Notes under the pieces: model-generated | Databases searched by the model: none | What the model was told of the DNA's origin: nothing | What the model saw: the letters and a program-made list of their open reading frames with translations, nothing else | Part shown: piece by piece, positions 9,017 through 18,328 of the stretch | Numbering within the stretch: the first letter of the stretch is position 1 | How the letters are laid out: every line of letters begins with the position of its first letter | Assembly (NCBI RefSeq): GCF_002836775.1 | Contig: NZ_PJAQ01000001.1 | Coordinates: forward strand, 38,099-102,098 | Source of the DNA: Colwellia sp. 12G3 | GTDB taxonomy: Bacteria > Pseudomonadota > Gammaproteobacteria > Enterobacterales > Alteromonadaceae | Length of the DNA stretch: 64,000 nt | Direction of reading: 5' to 3' | Translations under genes and position numbers: made by a program

Positions 9017-10120
9017 TTATTTACGTGAATTCATATTGATATCTTTGGCTAAACAGCTCGCTATAGCCTGGGTTAGTAATCCGAGTTTGACGGGTTTGAC
9101 TAAATACTGAAGAATACCTCCATGCTGAGCTTTTTTTTCTGTAGCCACATTGCTGTATCCTGTCGCCAAAATAATGGGTAAGTCAGGACGAATGGTTAAC
9201 AACTCTTTAGCAAGCTCTTCCCCTGTCATTTTGGGCATAGAATTATCTGTCAATACGAGGTCAAATCTATTTACGTGCTGCTTGAATGTACTTAATGCCG
9301 CTTCACCATTATTTCGAACGGTTGTCTTATAACCTACAGTTTCTAGGTATTCTTTGTATAATTGAGCAAGATCTTCTTCATCTTCAACAATAAGAATATG
9401 ACCTGCACCTTCCTTATTATCTACGCAAGCTTGTTCGACTAGAATAACCTCTGTCGTCTTTGGCAATATGATAGTAAAAGTTGATCCTATGCCAAACTCA
9501 CTATCAACGAATATATTGCCTTGATGGTTTTCGATAATTCGATAAACGACCGATAAGCCAAGCCCTGTGCCCTTGTCTACTTCTTTCGTAGTGAAAAAAG
9601 GATCAAAGATCCTTTTCTTATTTTCTTGTGTTATACCGCCTCCAGTGTCGCTAACTCTAAGCACCAATGACTCATCATCATTTTTTAATGATATTTGTAA
9701 TATCCCACCTTTTTCTTCCATGGCATGGCAAGCATTCATGCAAAGATTGACGACAACCTGATGTATCTGAGTTGTATCCCCCATGATATTGAGACATTCA
9801 CCAGCAATATCTTGTCTTATTTCAATGTTAGCAGGGATAACCGAGCGGACCATTTCTACTGATTCTTGGATAGTAACGGCAAGGTTGATAGGTTTTATGC
9901 TGCTAGCATCCATTCGACTAAACGTTAATATTTGCTTCACCAACTTCGATGTTCTATCGGTTGTATGCAATATTCTTTTTGCCTGTTTTTGGGAGGTGTC
10001 CGGTGAGTCGCCCAATAACATTTCAGCGCTACCTGAGATGATAGCTAGAGCATTATTAAACTCATGGGCAATGCCGCCAGCCATGACACCCAAGGCTTCT
10101 AACTTTTGAGAATTGATCAA
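9017..10120 (-). CDS. Histidine kinase / receiver half of an interrupted hybrid sensor kinase
   Basis: The readable part encodes, in order, a HisKA domain with the phospho-accepting His in GGIAHEFNNA, a HATPase domain (N box NLCMNACHAM, DTGGGI, KGTGLGLS) and a C-terminal receiver whose Asp lies in LVLTDNSMPKMTG. All catalytic motifs look intact. The only available start here is a TTG inside what is normally the coiled coil before HisKA. That frame runs straight back, through one TAA at 10142-10144, into the upstream double-receiver frame. The two pieces are therefore one gene of about 642 codons with a premature stop. Whether the kinase half is made by reinitiation or readthrough is unknown. 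No periplasmic sensor or membrane segment is present. Confidence 0.8.
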   Translation of the reverse strand: MINSQKLEALGVMAGGIAHEFNNALAIISGSAEMLLGDSPDTSQKQAKRILHTTDRTSKLVKQILTFSRMDASSIKPINLAVTIQESVEMVRSVIPANIEIRQDIAGECLNIMGDTTQIHQVVVNLCMNACHAMEEKGGILQISLKNDDESLVLRVSDTGGGITQENKKRIFDPFFTTKEVDKGTGLGLSVVYRIIENHQGNIFVDSEFGIGSTFTIILPKTTEVILVEQACVDNKEGAGHILIVEDEEDLAQLYKEYLETVGYKTTVRNNGEAALSTFKQHVNRFDLVLTDNSMPKMTGEELAKELLTIRPDLPIILATGYSNVATEKKAQHGGILQYLVKPVKLGLLTQAIASCLAKDINMNSRK

Positions 10121-10141
10121 TTGATCCTGTGTGTCTTTTAG

Positions 10142-10948
10142 TTAGATGTTCCGATCAAACAATTCTTTATTGGTTCTATCAGCTTCCTCTACAAGCTTTT
10201 TCGTCAGAACCAAATTTTTAACTCGGGTTGTCAGTTCTTCGGGCACAAAGGGCTTGGACACATAATCATTTACACCACTTCTTAGCAGCTCTATTTTTCT
10301 TGATGGATGCTCTACCCCTGACACTGCTAATACAGGAATCATGCTTTTAGCTATTTCAGCAGAACGCACCATCCTGACTAGTCCAAGACCACTCATATTA
10401 CCTTGCAAGACAACATCGGTGATCAATAAATCATAGTCGGATTCACAAAAGTCTTTATATGCTGTTTCGGCGGTTAAATGGTGATTCACAGTTAGCCCTT
10501 CATCTCGCAAAATTGAGATGACAGCCTCAGCTTGTGACTGTATATCTTCCACATAGAGAATATGACCGTCGACTTTGTTATATAAATTGGATTGCTTGCT
10601 TAAATAGGTAATATATTGCAACAAGCCATTTATATCTTGTTTGTGGAAAATATCAGTAACACCGAGTTTAAATGCCCGGATCTGCATGGTGTTATCTTCT
10701 TCGGCAGTGAGCAACAATATTGGCGTTAAACTGGTTGTATCCGATTGACGTAGTAGTTTACAAAAATCGAGTCCACACATATCGGGGAGATGTAACGACA
10801 TACAAATCAGATCAAATCGTTGATGTGAAATAATCTCTTTTGCTTGCGTTGCGGTACTGACTAATTTATATGCAATACCATGTACCCTTAGTTCTTGATC
10901 AATAATACTCTGGAAGGTGCTGCTGGGTTCAATAATCAGTATATCCAT
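10142..10948 (-). CDS. Tandem receiver half of the interrupted hybrid kinase
   Basis: Two response-regulator receiver domains span about residues 1-120 and 128-250. They end in a helical linker (KKLVEEADRTNKELFDRNI) typical of the segment that feeds into a HisKA domain. The frame stops there with TAA, and the same frame continues as LKDTQDQLINSQKLEALG into the kinase half. The second receiver keeps its phosphorylatable Asp (LLITDVVLQG). The first has Ser where Asp is expected (LICMSLHLPDMCG), so it is probably a non-phosphorylated pseudo-receiver. As annotated it would be a 268-residue double-receiver protein without an output domain. Confidence 0.8.
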   Translation of the reverse strand: MDILIIEPSSTFQSIIDQELRVHGIAYKLVSTATQAKEIISHQRFDLICMSLHLPDMCGLDFCKLLRQSDTTSLTPILLLTAEEDNTMQIRAFKLGVTDIFHKQDINGLLQYITYLSKQSNLYNKVDGHILYVEDIQSQAEAVISILRDEGLTVNHHLTAETAYKDFCESDYDLLITDVVLQGNMSGLGLVRMVRSAEIAKSMIPVLAVSGVEHPSRKIELLRSGVNDYVSKPFVPEELTTRVKNLVLTKKLVEEADRTNKELFDRNI

Positions 10949-11192
10949 TCTTGTTCAATCCATACACAATGAGCATTAATACCAAGTGAATTGGGTTATT
11001 ATTGTTTCAATCCACCACTATCGATTGCTAATAACCTCTATAAATAGATTTTGGCACACAGAAAGATCCCTTCTAGACTTCGGACACAATCCTTAAAACT
11101 TATGCACGCTTAGTTATGACGAATGGCTGTTTTCGATGAATGCTTGGATAGTGCTCATATCCAAATTTGATCAAAGTCTTTGACAGTAATCT

Positions 11193-12173
11193 TTAATTCC
11201 GCTTATTTGCTTTCAGCGTTCTGATGATGCCATCGTTAATCTTTTCCCAGAACTCATCTGAATCGGCATTTTGGTATTCAAAAAATCCTTTACCTGTTTT
11301 AACCCCCAGATCTCCTCTTTGGACTTTGTCGCGGATACGTTTGTGCGATCTATAACCTGGCTCATCAAGCGCCTCGGCAAGATACTCGCCGACATTGACG
11401 ATTGAATCCAGCCCGACCATGTCCATAAATTGAATGGGCCCTACGCTGGGCAACCTCAGCCCGAAGCCATTTTTGACGACATTATCAATCTCCTCGGCGG
11501 TGGCAATTTCTGCATCCATCAGCCCCATAGCTGCTCCGATCAGTGCTCCTTGGAGAATATTATGGATGAAACCTGGGGTGTCTTTGCAGATCACTGGGTG
11601 TTTACCCATCTGCTGAAACAAAGTCATGGCTTTTGCTTCTGTCACTTTAGCGGTCTGCACACCAGAGACAAGTTCCACCAGAGGACTTAAATGCCCAGGA
11701 ATAGTCCAGTGCGCAGTGATTGCCCTTTCTGGATATTTCATCTGTTCGCTAATGCGAGTAATACTCATGGAAGAGGTATTAGAGGCGATAATCACATCGG
11801 AGGCACACAACTTGTCGCAGCGAGTAAACAGCGCTTTCTTTTTCGCCAGATCTTCAGGAATGACCTCCATGATGAAATCAGCCTTAACAATGGCGGCATC
11901 CCAATCCATTGATCGATTGATACGTTGCAGCGCACTTTGAGCCTGCTCTTTATCGAGTAGACCGCCTGCGACCATCTGCATACAATTGGCTTCGGCTCTT
12001 TTTTCCGCCTTTTCCAGTTGCGTCTCAAAAAGATCCACTGCCGTAACGTCATACCCTGCGATAGCAAAAGTAAGGGCAATGTCGACACCCATCACTCCCT
12101 GCCCTAAAACGGTCACTTGCTTAATGGTTTTATTTTTAATTGCAGCTTGGTTATCCGGTTGATTCATTTGCAT
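11193..12173 (-). CDS. 3-hydroxyacyl-CoA dehydrogenase family protein
   Basis: This 326-residue protein has an N-terminal NAD-binding Rossmann domain (GQGVMG near residues 25-30) and a C-terminal 3HCDH domain (about 205-300). It matches single-function 3-hydroxybutyryl-CoA dehydrogenases in size. The catalytic His is likely that in TAHWTIPGH, where classical enzymes have HFFNPV, and the paired Glu that in PLVELVSG. The substrate is therefore probably not a plain 3-hydroxybutyryl-CoA. It ends a one-strand catabolic operon and is paired with the acetoacetate-decarboxylase-like gene just upstream (about 43 nt gap). The same pairing recurs directly upstream. Confidence 0.85.
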   Translation of the reverse strand: MQMNQPDNQAAIKNKTIKQVTVLGQGVMGVDIALTFAIAGYDVTAVDLFETQLEKAEKRAEANCMQMVAGGLLDKEQAQSALQRINRSMDWDAAIVKADFIMEVIPEDLAKKKALFTRCDKLCASDVIIASNTSSMSITRISEQMKYPERAITAHWTIPGHLSPLVELVSGVQTAKVTEAKAMTLFQQMGKHPVICKDTPGFIHNILQGALIGAAMGLMDAEIATAEEIDNVVKNGFGLRLPSVGPIQFMDMVGLDSIVNVGEYLAEALDEPGYRSHKRIRDKVQRGDLGVKTGKGFFEYQNADSDEFWEKINDGIIRTLKANKRN

Positions 12174-12216
12174 TAGTCTCTTTTTATTGTTGATGCTATC
12201 AGCGCTATAAGAAAGG

Positions 12217-13020
12217 CTATTTTAACGCTCGAATAAGTTTGCCTGCAGGTTCCAGCTCTGTGGTACCTTTGGTGACGGCCGTGTAAACAACCCCCAAATT
12301 CGGCAAATCCGCCAAGGCATTAATAATGTGAAACTGTGTCGGATTTTGCTCCCAGGTAAGATGCTCCCAGTGAACCTCTCCCTGCCCAAGCCATACCTGT
12401 GTGGCGATATTCTCAGAGGGGAAAAGCGTGGGGTAACTCACTGCACAGCCAATACCATTTGGATTCGGAATATATTTGTAACCCATCCAGTTGTCTTTTC
12501 CTTGCATGGACTTTTTCGCTTCAGCAATCTCTTTTTCACTGAGGGGAGTAAGATTATCGGCGCTTATCTTCACAATCTGGTTACCAAAATGGCTGGCATT
12601 GGCTTGCCATTGGCCATTGCTTATCTGGTGATCGGGAATGTCCGCAAAGATTTTGGGAATACCCTTAATTTCACGACCGGTTAGAATGGGATCGGTAAGG
12701 TTTTCCCACATCGCCAAAGTTAAAGCCCCTTGCAATTGGTCCTCTTTTCCCTTGAATTTCACCGAAGCACTAACGCCGATCAGGTTATAAGACCGGCCGG
12801 CTAGCCATTCAACCCCTTTGTTGCAGGCATAGGAAACCGTGATAACTGGCACTTCACCAACCTCAAAAGACGGGGGCAGGTATTTAGCAAGCTGCTCTCG
12901 GTCGGTGAGATAAGAGACAGTAATGGTGGTGACATCATTATATTTTCTTCCTATAACCTTGCGCGGAAGAGGCCCGAAAAAGCCGGGCATAAGGTATTCT
13001 TCATTTTTATCAAAAAACAT
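12217..13020 (-). CDS. Acetoacetate decarboxylase family protein (copy 1)
   Basis: The product belongs to the acetoacetate decarboxylase (ADC) superfamily. The segment GREIKGIPKIFADI aligns with the active-site region of clostridial ADC. The Schiff-base lysine (Lys115 in the clostridial enzyme) is kept in the PK pair. The following Lys116, which tunes its pKa, is replaced by Ile. Members lacking the second lysine can be aldolase-dehydratases or other Schiff-base enzymes. I prefer the ATG at 13020, preceded by GGGTGA, over a GTG three codons earlier. It is about 42% identical by eye to copy 2 (14241-15062), so the pair arose by old duplication. Confidence 0.85.
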   Translation of the reverse strand: MFFDKNEEYLMPGFFGPLPRKVIGRKYNDVTTITVSYLTDREQLAKYLPPSFEVGEVPVITVSYACNKGVEWLAGRSYNLIGVSASVKFKGKEDQLQGALTLAMWENLTDPILTGREIKGIPKIFADIPDHQISNGQWQANASHFGNQIVKISADNLTPLSEKEIAEAKKSMQGKDNWMGYKYIPNPNGIGCAVSYPTLFPSENIATQVWLGQGEVHWEHLTWEQNPTQFHIINALADLPNLGVVYTAVTKGTTELEPAGKLIRALK

Positions 13021-13071
13021 GATAATCACCCGTCATTTTATTATGATCAATATTTTCGAGGAGTGCTGACA

Positions 13072-14244
13072 TTACAAGTATTCTCCTAGGGCGATACACC
13101 CTTGAATAGCGTTCATTTGCTCTTCTGAAAATAAGGAAATATCAGCTTGTGTTGCCTTTGATAAGACATCAAATTCTCTAACGCCCCATTCGTTAAACAT
13201 GGCAAACGGTCCTTTTGCCAATGAAACGCCGTTCACCCAGGTTTGATCAATCATCTCTCGTTCGGCGACGCCCGCGTCATAGACCAAAATGGCCCGTTGC
13301 ATGATGGCGGTGCTTAACGTCTGATAAAGTCGTTTAGGAATATCCTTGTTTTTCATGAACTCTGGCGCCTGCCAACAGGCCTTTGGGTAGCTATAAAAAC
13401 CTTTTCCTGTACTAATACCCAGTTCACCTCGCTCCATAAAAGGTTTTAGATAGGCGGTGACTCGTTTAGAAATAACTTGCTCGTGGACCTCTGTTTTTTC
13501 GTCGGCCCAACTGTCATAGATTACGTTTATACCGATATAATCCATCAAACCAAAAGGCCCTATAGCACCACCACTATAGGCTAACCAAGCGCGATCAATT
13601 TCTTCAATTGTGTCTTCACCGTTTGCCGCCAATAAAATAGCGCTGGTAAAAAAAGAGCCCAATAACGCATTGAGTAAGTAGCCAGGATATTCTTTTTTTA
13701 ACAGCAACGGCTGGCAATGCAAACTTTTCACATAACGCTTTAAGGTCTGCAATGTTTTGGGCTCGCACCGTGGGCCACCAACAATATCCATTAAGGCGAT
13801 GCCGAGATAAGAATGAAGCGCCGCGAATCGACACCCATCTTTAAGTGCTGAATCCAATTCAGAGACTAATAATGCCGAGGTATTGGTGGTTATGATGCAA
13901 TGGGCTTGGCAATGATCTTCTATTTCTTTAAGTACTTTGCGTTTTAACTCTCGCTGTTCAAACACCGATTCACTGACTAAGTCTGCCGAGCCTAATGCCG
14001 TTGTCGCATCACCACTTAATTTTACTCGTTGCATAGCCATCGTGAAATCATGTTTGCTTATGGTACCCGCCGCTAACATCGGCTCTGCAAGTTGTGAGTA
14101 TTTCAAATCGGTAGCCGCTAAATTTTGCGCTGACACATCGTACAAAACCACCTGATAACCAGCCAACGCAGCGATAAGTGAGTTGTAACAGCCCATAGTG
14201 CCACTGCCAACAAAGCAAACTGTTTGTATTTCATGAGCAGTCAT
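13072..14244 (-). CDS. 3-hydroxyacyl-CoA dehydrogenase family protein with two C-terminal domains
   Basis: This 390-residue protein has a Rossmann domain (GSGTMG, residues 13-18) followed by two 3HCDH C-terminal domains (about 185-285 and 300-390). It is longer than its paralogue at 11193. In the catalytic region it reads ALHSYLGIALMDIVGG: the His is kept but the usual Glu appears as Asp. Its start codon overlaps the stop of the next upstream gene by 4 nt (ATGA), so the two are translationally coupled. Oxidation of a 3-hydroxy acid or its CoA ester is the expected role within this pathway; the actual substrate is not visible. Confidence 0.85.
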   Translation of the reverse strand: MTAHEIQTVCFVGSGTMGCYNSLIAALAGYQVVLYDVSAQNLAATDLKYSQLAEPMLAAGTISKHDFTMAMQRVKLSGDATTALGSADLVSESVFEQRELKRKVLKEIEDHCQAHCIITTNTSALLVSELDSALKDGCRFAALHSYLGIALMDIVGGPRCEPKTLQTLKRYVKSLHCQPLLLKKEYPGYLLNALLGSFFTSAILLAANGEDTIEEIDRAWLAYSGGAIGPFGLMDYIGINVIYDSWADEKTEVHEQVISKRVTAYLKPFMERGELGISTGKGFYSYPKACWQAPEFMKNKDIPKRLYQTLSTAIMQRAILVYDAGVAEREMIDQTWVNGVSLAKGPFAMFNEWGVREFDVLSKATQADISLFSEEQMNAIQGCIALGEYL

Positions 14245-15062
14245 ACCTTAAGTACTCGAGTTGGTCGTTCCGTTAAGGTTAAATTCACACTGCCTTTTGT
14301 CACCACCGAGGGTAAATACGAAATAATCGGCAGCGCAGCAATGGCATTAACAATGTGAAACTGAGTCGGGTTTTGCTGCCAAGTAAGACTGTGCCAATCG
14401 ACCTCGCCTTCGCCGACAAACACTTCACGATGAAAACTTTCACTTGGAAAGGTGGTAACCTCGTTCAGTGCCGCCCCACTCATGCCAATATTTGGCAAGT
14501 ATCGACATGCCATCGGATGATCTTTTCCTAACTGGCTTTGCATCATTGCTGTAATTTCTTGAGCGCTTAACGCGGTTAAGTTTTTAATGGAAAGATCGAC
14601 AATCTTATGACCAAAATGGCTGGCGTTAGTAGCCAGTGTTCCTAATCGCTCAGAATGATCTGGAATATCAGCAAACACCTTTGGTATCCCCTGCACCTCG
14701 CGGCCGCGCAGAATGGGGTCGGTTAAATTTTCCCAGATAGCTAAACTGTATGAGCCCTCTAAGGTTTCATCCTTGCCTTTAAAGATCACTGAAGCATTTA
14801 CACCGATCATGTTATAACCATGACCCGCGAGCCAATCGACCTGCTTATTACAACAATAATAAACGGTGATCACCGGAACCGATGTTGGCTCAAATCCCGA
14901 AGGTAAATAACGTGCAATCGCTTCGCGGTCGGTAATATATGACACCGCAATAACCGTGACATCGTGATACCAGCCCGTGGGGGCGGTATCTTGCTGATTA
15001 TTATCAATTTCACCAAAATGTGCGGGCATGGTGTATAACTTATTTGGGCTAGGCGTAAACAT
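14241..15062 (-). CDS. Acetoacetate decarboxylase family protein (copy 2)
   Basis: This 273-residue ADC-superfamily enzyme has the active-site segment GREVQGIPKVFADI. The Schiff-base Lys is residue 128, and Val occupies the place of the second active-site lysine. It shares the ENLTDPIL-GRE segment and the FPSE and NPTQFHI-NA blocks with copy 1, so both are folded ADC-like proteins. It overlaps the downstream dehydrogenase by 4 nt, and the aldehyde dehydrogenase lies 55 nt upstream in the same operon. Activity could be decarboxylation of a 3-keto acid or a retro-aldol/dehydration step. Confidence 0.85.
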   Translation of the reverse strand: MFTPSPNKLYTMPAHFGEIDNNQQDTAPTGWYHDVTVIAVSYITDREAIARYLPSGFEPTSVPVITVYYCCNKQVDWLAGHGYNMIGVNASVIFKGKDETLEGSYSLAIWENLTDPILRGREVQGIPKVFADIPDHSERLGTLATNASHFGHKIVDLSIKNLTALSAQEITAMMQSQLGKDHPMACRYLPNIGMSGAALNEVTTFPSESFHREVFVGEGEVDWHSLTWQQNPTQFHIVNAIAALPIISYLPSVVTKGSVNLTLTERPTRVLKV

Positions 15063-15117
15063 CTCAGGCTCTCTTTTGTTTCGTTATTTTTATTTAGCTC
15101 TGTGTATTTGGCAATGC

Positions 15118-16521
15118 TTATTTAGCAATATTGATGATTTTAGTTTGGGTAAACTCACTCAAACCTGACTCACCTAACTCACTGCCTAAACCCGATTGTT
15201 TGGCACCACCAAAAGGAATTGCAGGATCTAGCTCGCCGTGTTTATTAATCCACACAGTTCCGGCTTCTATACTATTGGCCAAGTGATATACCGCTTCACT
15301 ATTCTCGCCCCATACCGAAGCACCCAAGCCAAAAATGCTAGAGTTTATACTTGCCAATAACGCCTCTTCATCGACATAGCGAATAATCGGTAATACTGGA
15401 CCAAATTGCTCTTCATCGACCAAGCGTGCCCCTTCGCTAATATCTTTAAATAGAGTTGGGCGAATAAAATAGCCTGTACTTGGCAGAGTTTGCTTAGCCG
15501 TAATTTGGGTACCATCAGATTGGGATTGTGCAATCAGCGCTTTCACCTTGTTATATTGCAGCGCGTTTTGTAACGGGCCCATGGTGGTAGTTTCTGCCAT
15601 GCCATTGCCTAGCACAATGCCATCGGCCATGACGGCCAACCGCTCACAAACATCGTCGTAAATACTGTCGTGCACATACAGGCGTTTAACCGCGATGCAA
15701 ATTTGGCCGGCGTTATGAAAGGCCAATCCAAATATTTTCGGCAGCGCATCATCAAGTTTAGTATCCGCCATGACCACAGCCGCATCATTACCACCAAGCT
15801 CTAGCGTAATACGTTTAATCGAATTGGCGGCCCCAGCCATCACTTTTGCACCGGTCGCCGTAGAGCCGGTGAACGAAACTTTATTGACATCTGGATGAGC
15901 CGTCAGCGGTTCGCCCAATTCGTTATTGTCGGTAATTATATTGAGTGTACCGGCGGGTAAAATGTCTTTAATTAACTCACCGATGCGCAAAGTGCTTAAC
16001 GGAGTGGTAGATGCGGGTTTCAACACCATGGTATTACCGGCTATCAAGGCCGGCGATAATTTAAAGGCCATTAACATCAATGGGAAATTCCACGGCACCA
16101 TGGCAGCAATGACACCTAAAGGTTTTGCATGAACTTCAACACGGCGCTGCGTATTGTCTTCTAATATTTTAACCGGTAACGTTAACCCACAAAAATAGCG
16201 ACAAAAAGCCGAAAAACCATAAACTTCCATCACCGCATCTGCAATCGGCTTGCCCTGCTCTTGTACTAACAATTCACCTAACTCTTGGGCACTGGCTTCT
16301 ACTACGTCAGCAACTTTGGCAAGCAAAGCTTGCCGTGCGGCCATCGGTGTTGCGCTCCAACTGGGCAATGCCGCCTTAGCTGCAGCGACCGCTTGATTTA
16401 ATTGATTGAGAGAAGCATGCGGGCTATTAGCCACTAACGTTTCGTCTGCTGGATTTATCACCGCCATAGTTTTATCACCAGCGATAAGTTCACCGTTTAT
16501 GAGTAACCGATAATTCGTCAT
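15118..16521 (-). CDS. NAD(P)-dependent aldehyde dehydrogenase
   Basis: From the ATG at 16521 the protein has 467 residues, normal for the family. An upstream in-frame ATG would add 20 unlikely residues, and TAGGGT lies about 9 nt before the chosen ATG. Key motifs are present: PWNFPLML (cofactor pocket), FTGSTATG, the general base Glu241 in ELGGN and the nucleophile Cys275 in AGQICIA. It resembles broad-specificity semialdehyde or medium-chain aldehyde dehydrogenases. It heads the ADC/HADH genes and probably converts an aldehyde produced by the ADC-like enzymes, or feeding them, into an acid for the acyl-CoA ligase upstream. Confidence 0.9.
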   Translation of the reverse strand: MTNYRLLINGELIAGDKTMAVINPADETLVANSPHASLNQLNQAVAAAKAALPSWSATPMAARQALLAKVADVVEASAQELGELLVQEQGKPIADAVMEVYGFSAFCRYFCGLTLPVKILEDNTQRRVEVHAKPLGVIAAMVPWNFPLMLMAFKLSPALIAGNTMVLKPASTTPLSTLRIGELIKDILPAGTLNIITDNNELGEPLTAHPDVNKVSFTGSTATGAKVMAGAANSIKRITLELGGNDAAVVMADTKLDDALPKIFGLAFHNAGQICIAVKRLYVHDSIYDDVCERLAVMADGIVLGNGMAETTTMGPLQNALQYNKVKALIAQSQSDGTQITAKQTLPSTGYFIRPTLFKDISEGARLVDEEQFGPVLPIIRYVDEEALLASINSSIFGLGASVWGENSEAVYHLANSIEAGTVWINKHGELDPAIPFGGAKQSGLGSELGESGLSEFTQTKIINIAK

Positions 16522-16649
16522 TTTATTTACCCTATTAAATTTATTATTGTAGTAAAACTTAAGTGATTGAAAATACATCAACTTTAAAGCTGAAAGCCAA
16601 CCGAAATTTTTTAGCTTAAAAAGCTAGTTAGCCAATGGCTGTTCTTAAT

Positions 16650-18269
16650 TCATCGTAACGCTCTACGTAAAACCTTACCTACATTTGACTTAGGTAAAAC
16701 GTCTCTGAATTCATAATGTTTAGGGACTTTATAGCCAGCCAATCTTTCACGGCAAAAGGCTTTTAATTTGGCTTCATCTAATTCTGGACAAGTTGCAACA
16801 ACGAATAATTTAACGGCTTCACCGGTACGCTGATCAGCAATACCAATTGCAGCACACTCCAATACGTCAGGATGCCCATAAACAACTGCTTCTACCTCGT
16901 TGGGATAAACATTAAAGCCAGAAACGAGCACCATGTCTTTTAGTCGGTCAACTATTTTAAGGTAACCGTCTGCTTGAATTATCGCGATGTCACCGGTTTT
17001 AAACCAACCTTGTGCATCTAATACTTCTTCTGTCGCCTCAGGTGCCTGCCAATAACCTCTCATAATATGAGGCCCACGAACTAAGAGTTCTCCTGCGTCC
17101 CCAAAAGGCAGTTTATTACCGTCAGTATCAATGGTTTTAATTTCCAAGTGCGGCATGGGTTGCCCAACAGTGCCCAATTGACGATTTACAGGGGTATTAC
17201 ATGAAAGCGCTGCGCTCGACTCAGACAACCCGTATGCTTCATATATAGTACTTTCAGTTCTGGCAAACCACTCCTCTGCTATTTCTTCAACAAGTGCAGC
17301 TCCACCAGAAATGACACTGTTAAGATGAGTGAAATCGATTGAAGCAAAGTCGGGATGATTAAGTAGTGCAACAAATAAAGTATTAACGCCAGCTAAACCG
17401 TTAAAGGGATAACGTTTCATTGTGGCAATCAGGCTTTCAATGTTTCGTGGCTCTGGAATGAGCACTGAAAGCCCACCATTAACAAAAGTACGAATGATAT
17501 TAAAGGTAAAACCATAAACATGATAAAGCGGCATTGGCGCAATAACGATATCATCAACATCAGATAACTCATCGTCCAACAACATCGATGCCATTCTATT
17601 ACTGGCATACAAATTACCTTGGGTAAGAATAACGCCTTTGGAGAGACCGGTGGTTCCTCCGGTGTACTGTAAAACAGCGATATCGTTCATTTCATGCGTT
17701 AATTTAGGCAATACACAAGCACTACCAATGGCGATTGCATCAAGGAAAGTAATAACACTAGGTAGAGTAGTTGTTGCTAATGGTTGTGCTTGAATAAAGT
17801 CAATTGGGTTGGTCACTATTACGTGTTCAATCGATGTTTGCTCAACAATAGCCTCAACGTTAGGTAAGATATCCGCTAGCACAACCAGCGCTTTAACCTC
17901 TGCATCATTAAATTGGTGTATTAATTCTCTTTGGGTATATAACGGGTTGGTATTAACTAGAATTAAACCTGCTCGTAATGCTCCCCATGCAGCAACGGGG
18001 TATTGAGCCAAATTGGGTAGTTGAATAGCAATGCGGTCACCCTGCTGCAAGTTTGTCTCGTTGAGCAAATAGGCGGCAAAGTTTCGGCTCATGATGTCAA
18101 CATCGTCAAAAGATAATGTGTGCTCTAAACAACTAAAAGCTGGCTTATTTCGATACAGGCGACAAGAATCATTGAAAAGTTCGATGATACTTTGATAGTT
18201 TTTAGGATTTAACAACTTAAGTTGTTGTTGCGAATAATCAAATGATTGAACAAGGGGAGTTACAGTCAT
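16650..18269 (-). CDS. AMP-forming acyl-CoA synthetase (FadD-like)
   Basis: This 539-residue ANL-superfamily ligase activates a carboxylic acid to its CoA thioester through an acyl-adenylate. The P-loop YTGGTTGLSKG is at residues 202-212. YEAYGLSE, GWFKTGDIA and the hinge VDRLKDMVLVSGFNVYPNEVE-type motif follow. The catalytic lysine lies in the C-terminal PKSNVGKVLRR. It is closest in style to long-chain fatty-acid CoA ligases. It is the first gene of the catabolic run, and a CRP-spaced palindrome lies 60 nt upstream of its start, between it and the Crp/Fnr gene. It supplies the CoA esters on which the two hydroxyacyl-CoA dehydrogenases could act. Confidence 0.9.
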   Translation of the reverse strand: MTVTPLVQSFDYSQQQLKLLNPKNYQSIIELFNDSCRLYRNKPAFSCLEHTLSFDDVDIMSRNFAAYLLNETNLQQGDRIAIQLPNLAQYPVAAWGALRAGLILVNTNPLYTQRELIHQFNDAEVKALVVLADILPNVEAIVEQTSIEHVIVTNPIDFIQAQPLATTTLPSVITFLDAIAIGSACVLPKLTHEMNDIAVLQYTGGTTGLSKGVILTQGNLYASNRMASMLLDDELSDVDDIVIAPMPLYHVYGFTFNIIRTFVNGGLSVLIPEPRNIESLIATMKRYPFNGLAGVNTLFVALLNHPDFASIDFTHLNSVISGGAALVEEIAEEWFARTESTIYEAYGLSESSAALSCNTPVNRQLGTVGQPMPHLEIKTIDTDGNKLPFGDAGELLVRGPHIMRGYWQAPEATEEVLDAQGWFKTGDIAIIQADGYLKIVDRLKDMVLVSGFNVYPNEVEAVVYGHPDVLECAAIGIADQRTGEAVKLFVVATCPELDEAKLKAFCRERLAGYKVPKHYEFRDVLPKSNVGKVLRRALR

Positions 18270-18328
18270 ATTGTCTAATTACATTGCCAGAATATAATTC
18301 TACAGTAGCAACTTAATAAACGTATCAG

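Noticed and set aside
11434..11940. Long plus-strand frames inside the hydroxyacyl-CoA dehydrogenase gene
   Set aside because: Antisense shadows of a clear enzyme with intact motifs on the minus strand.
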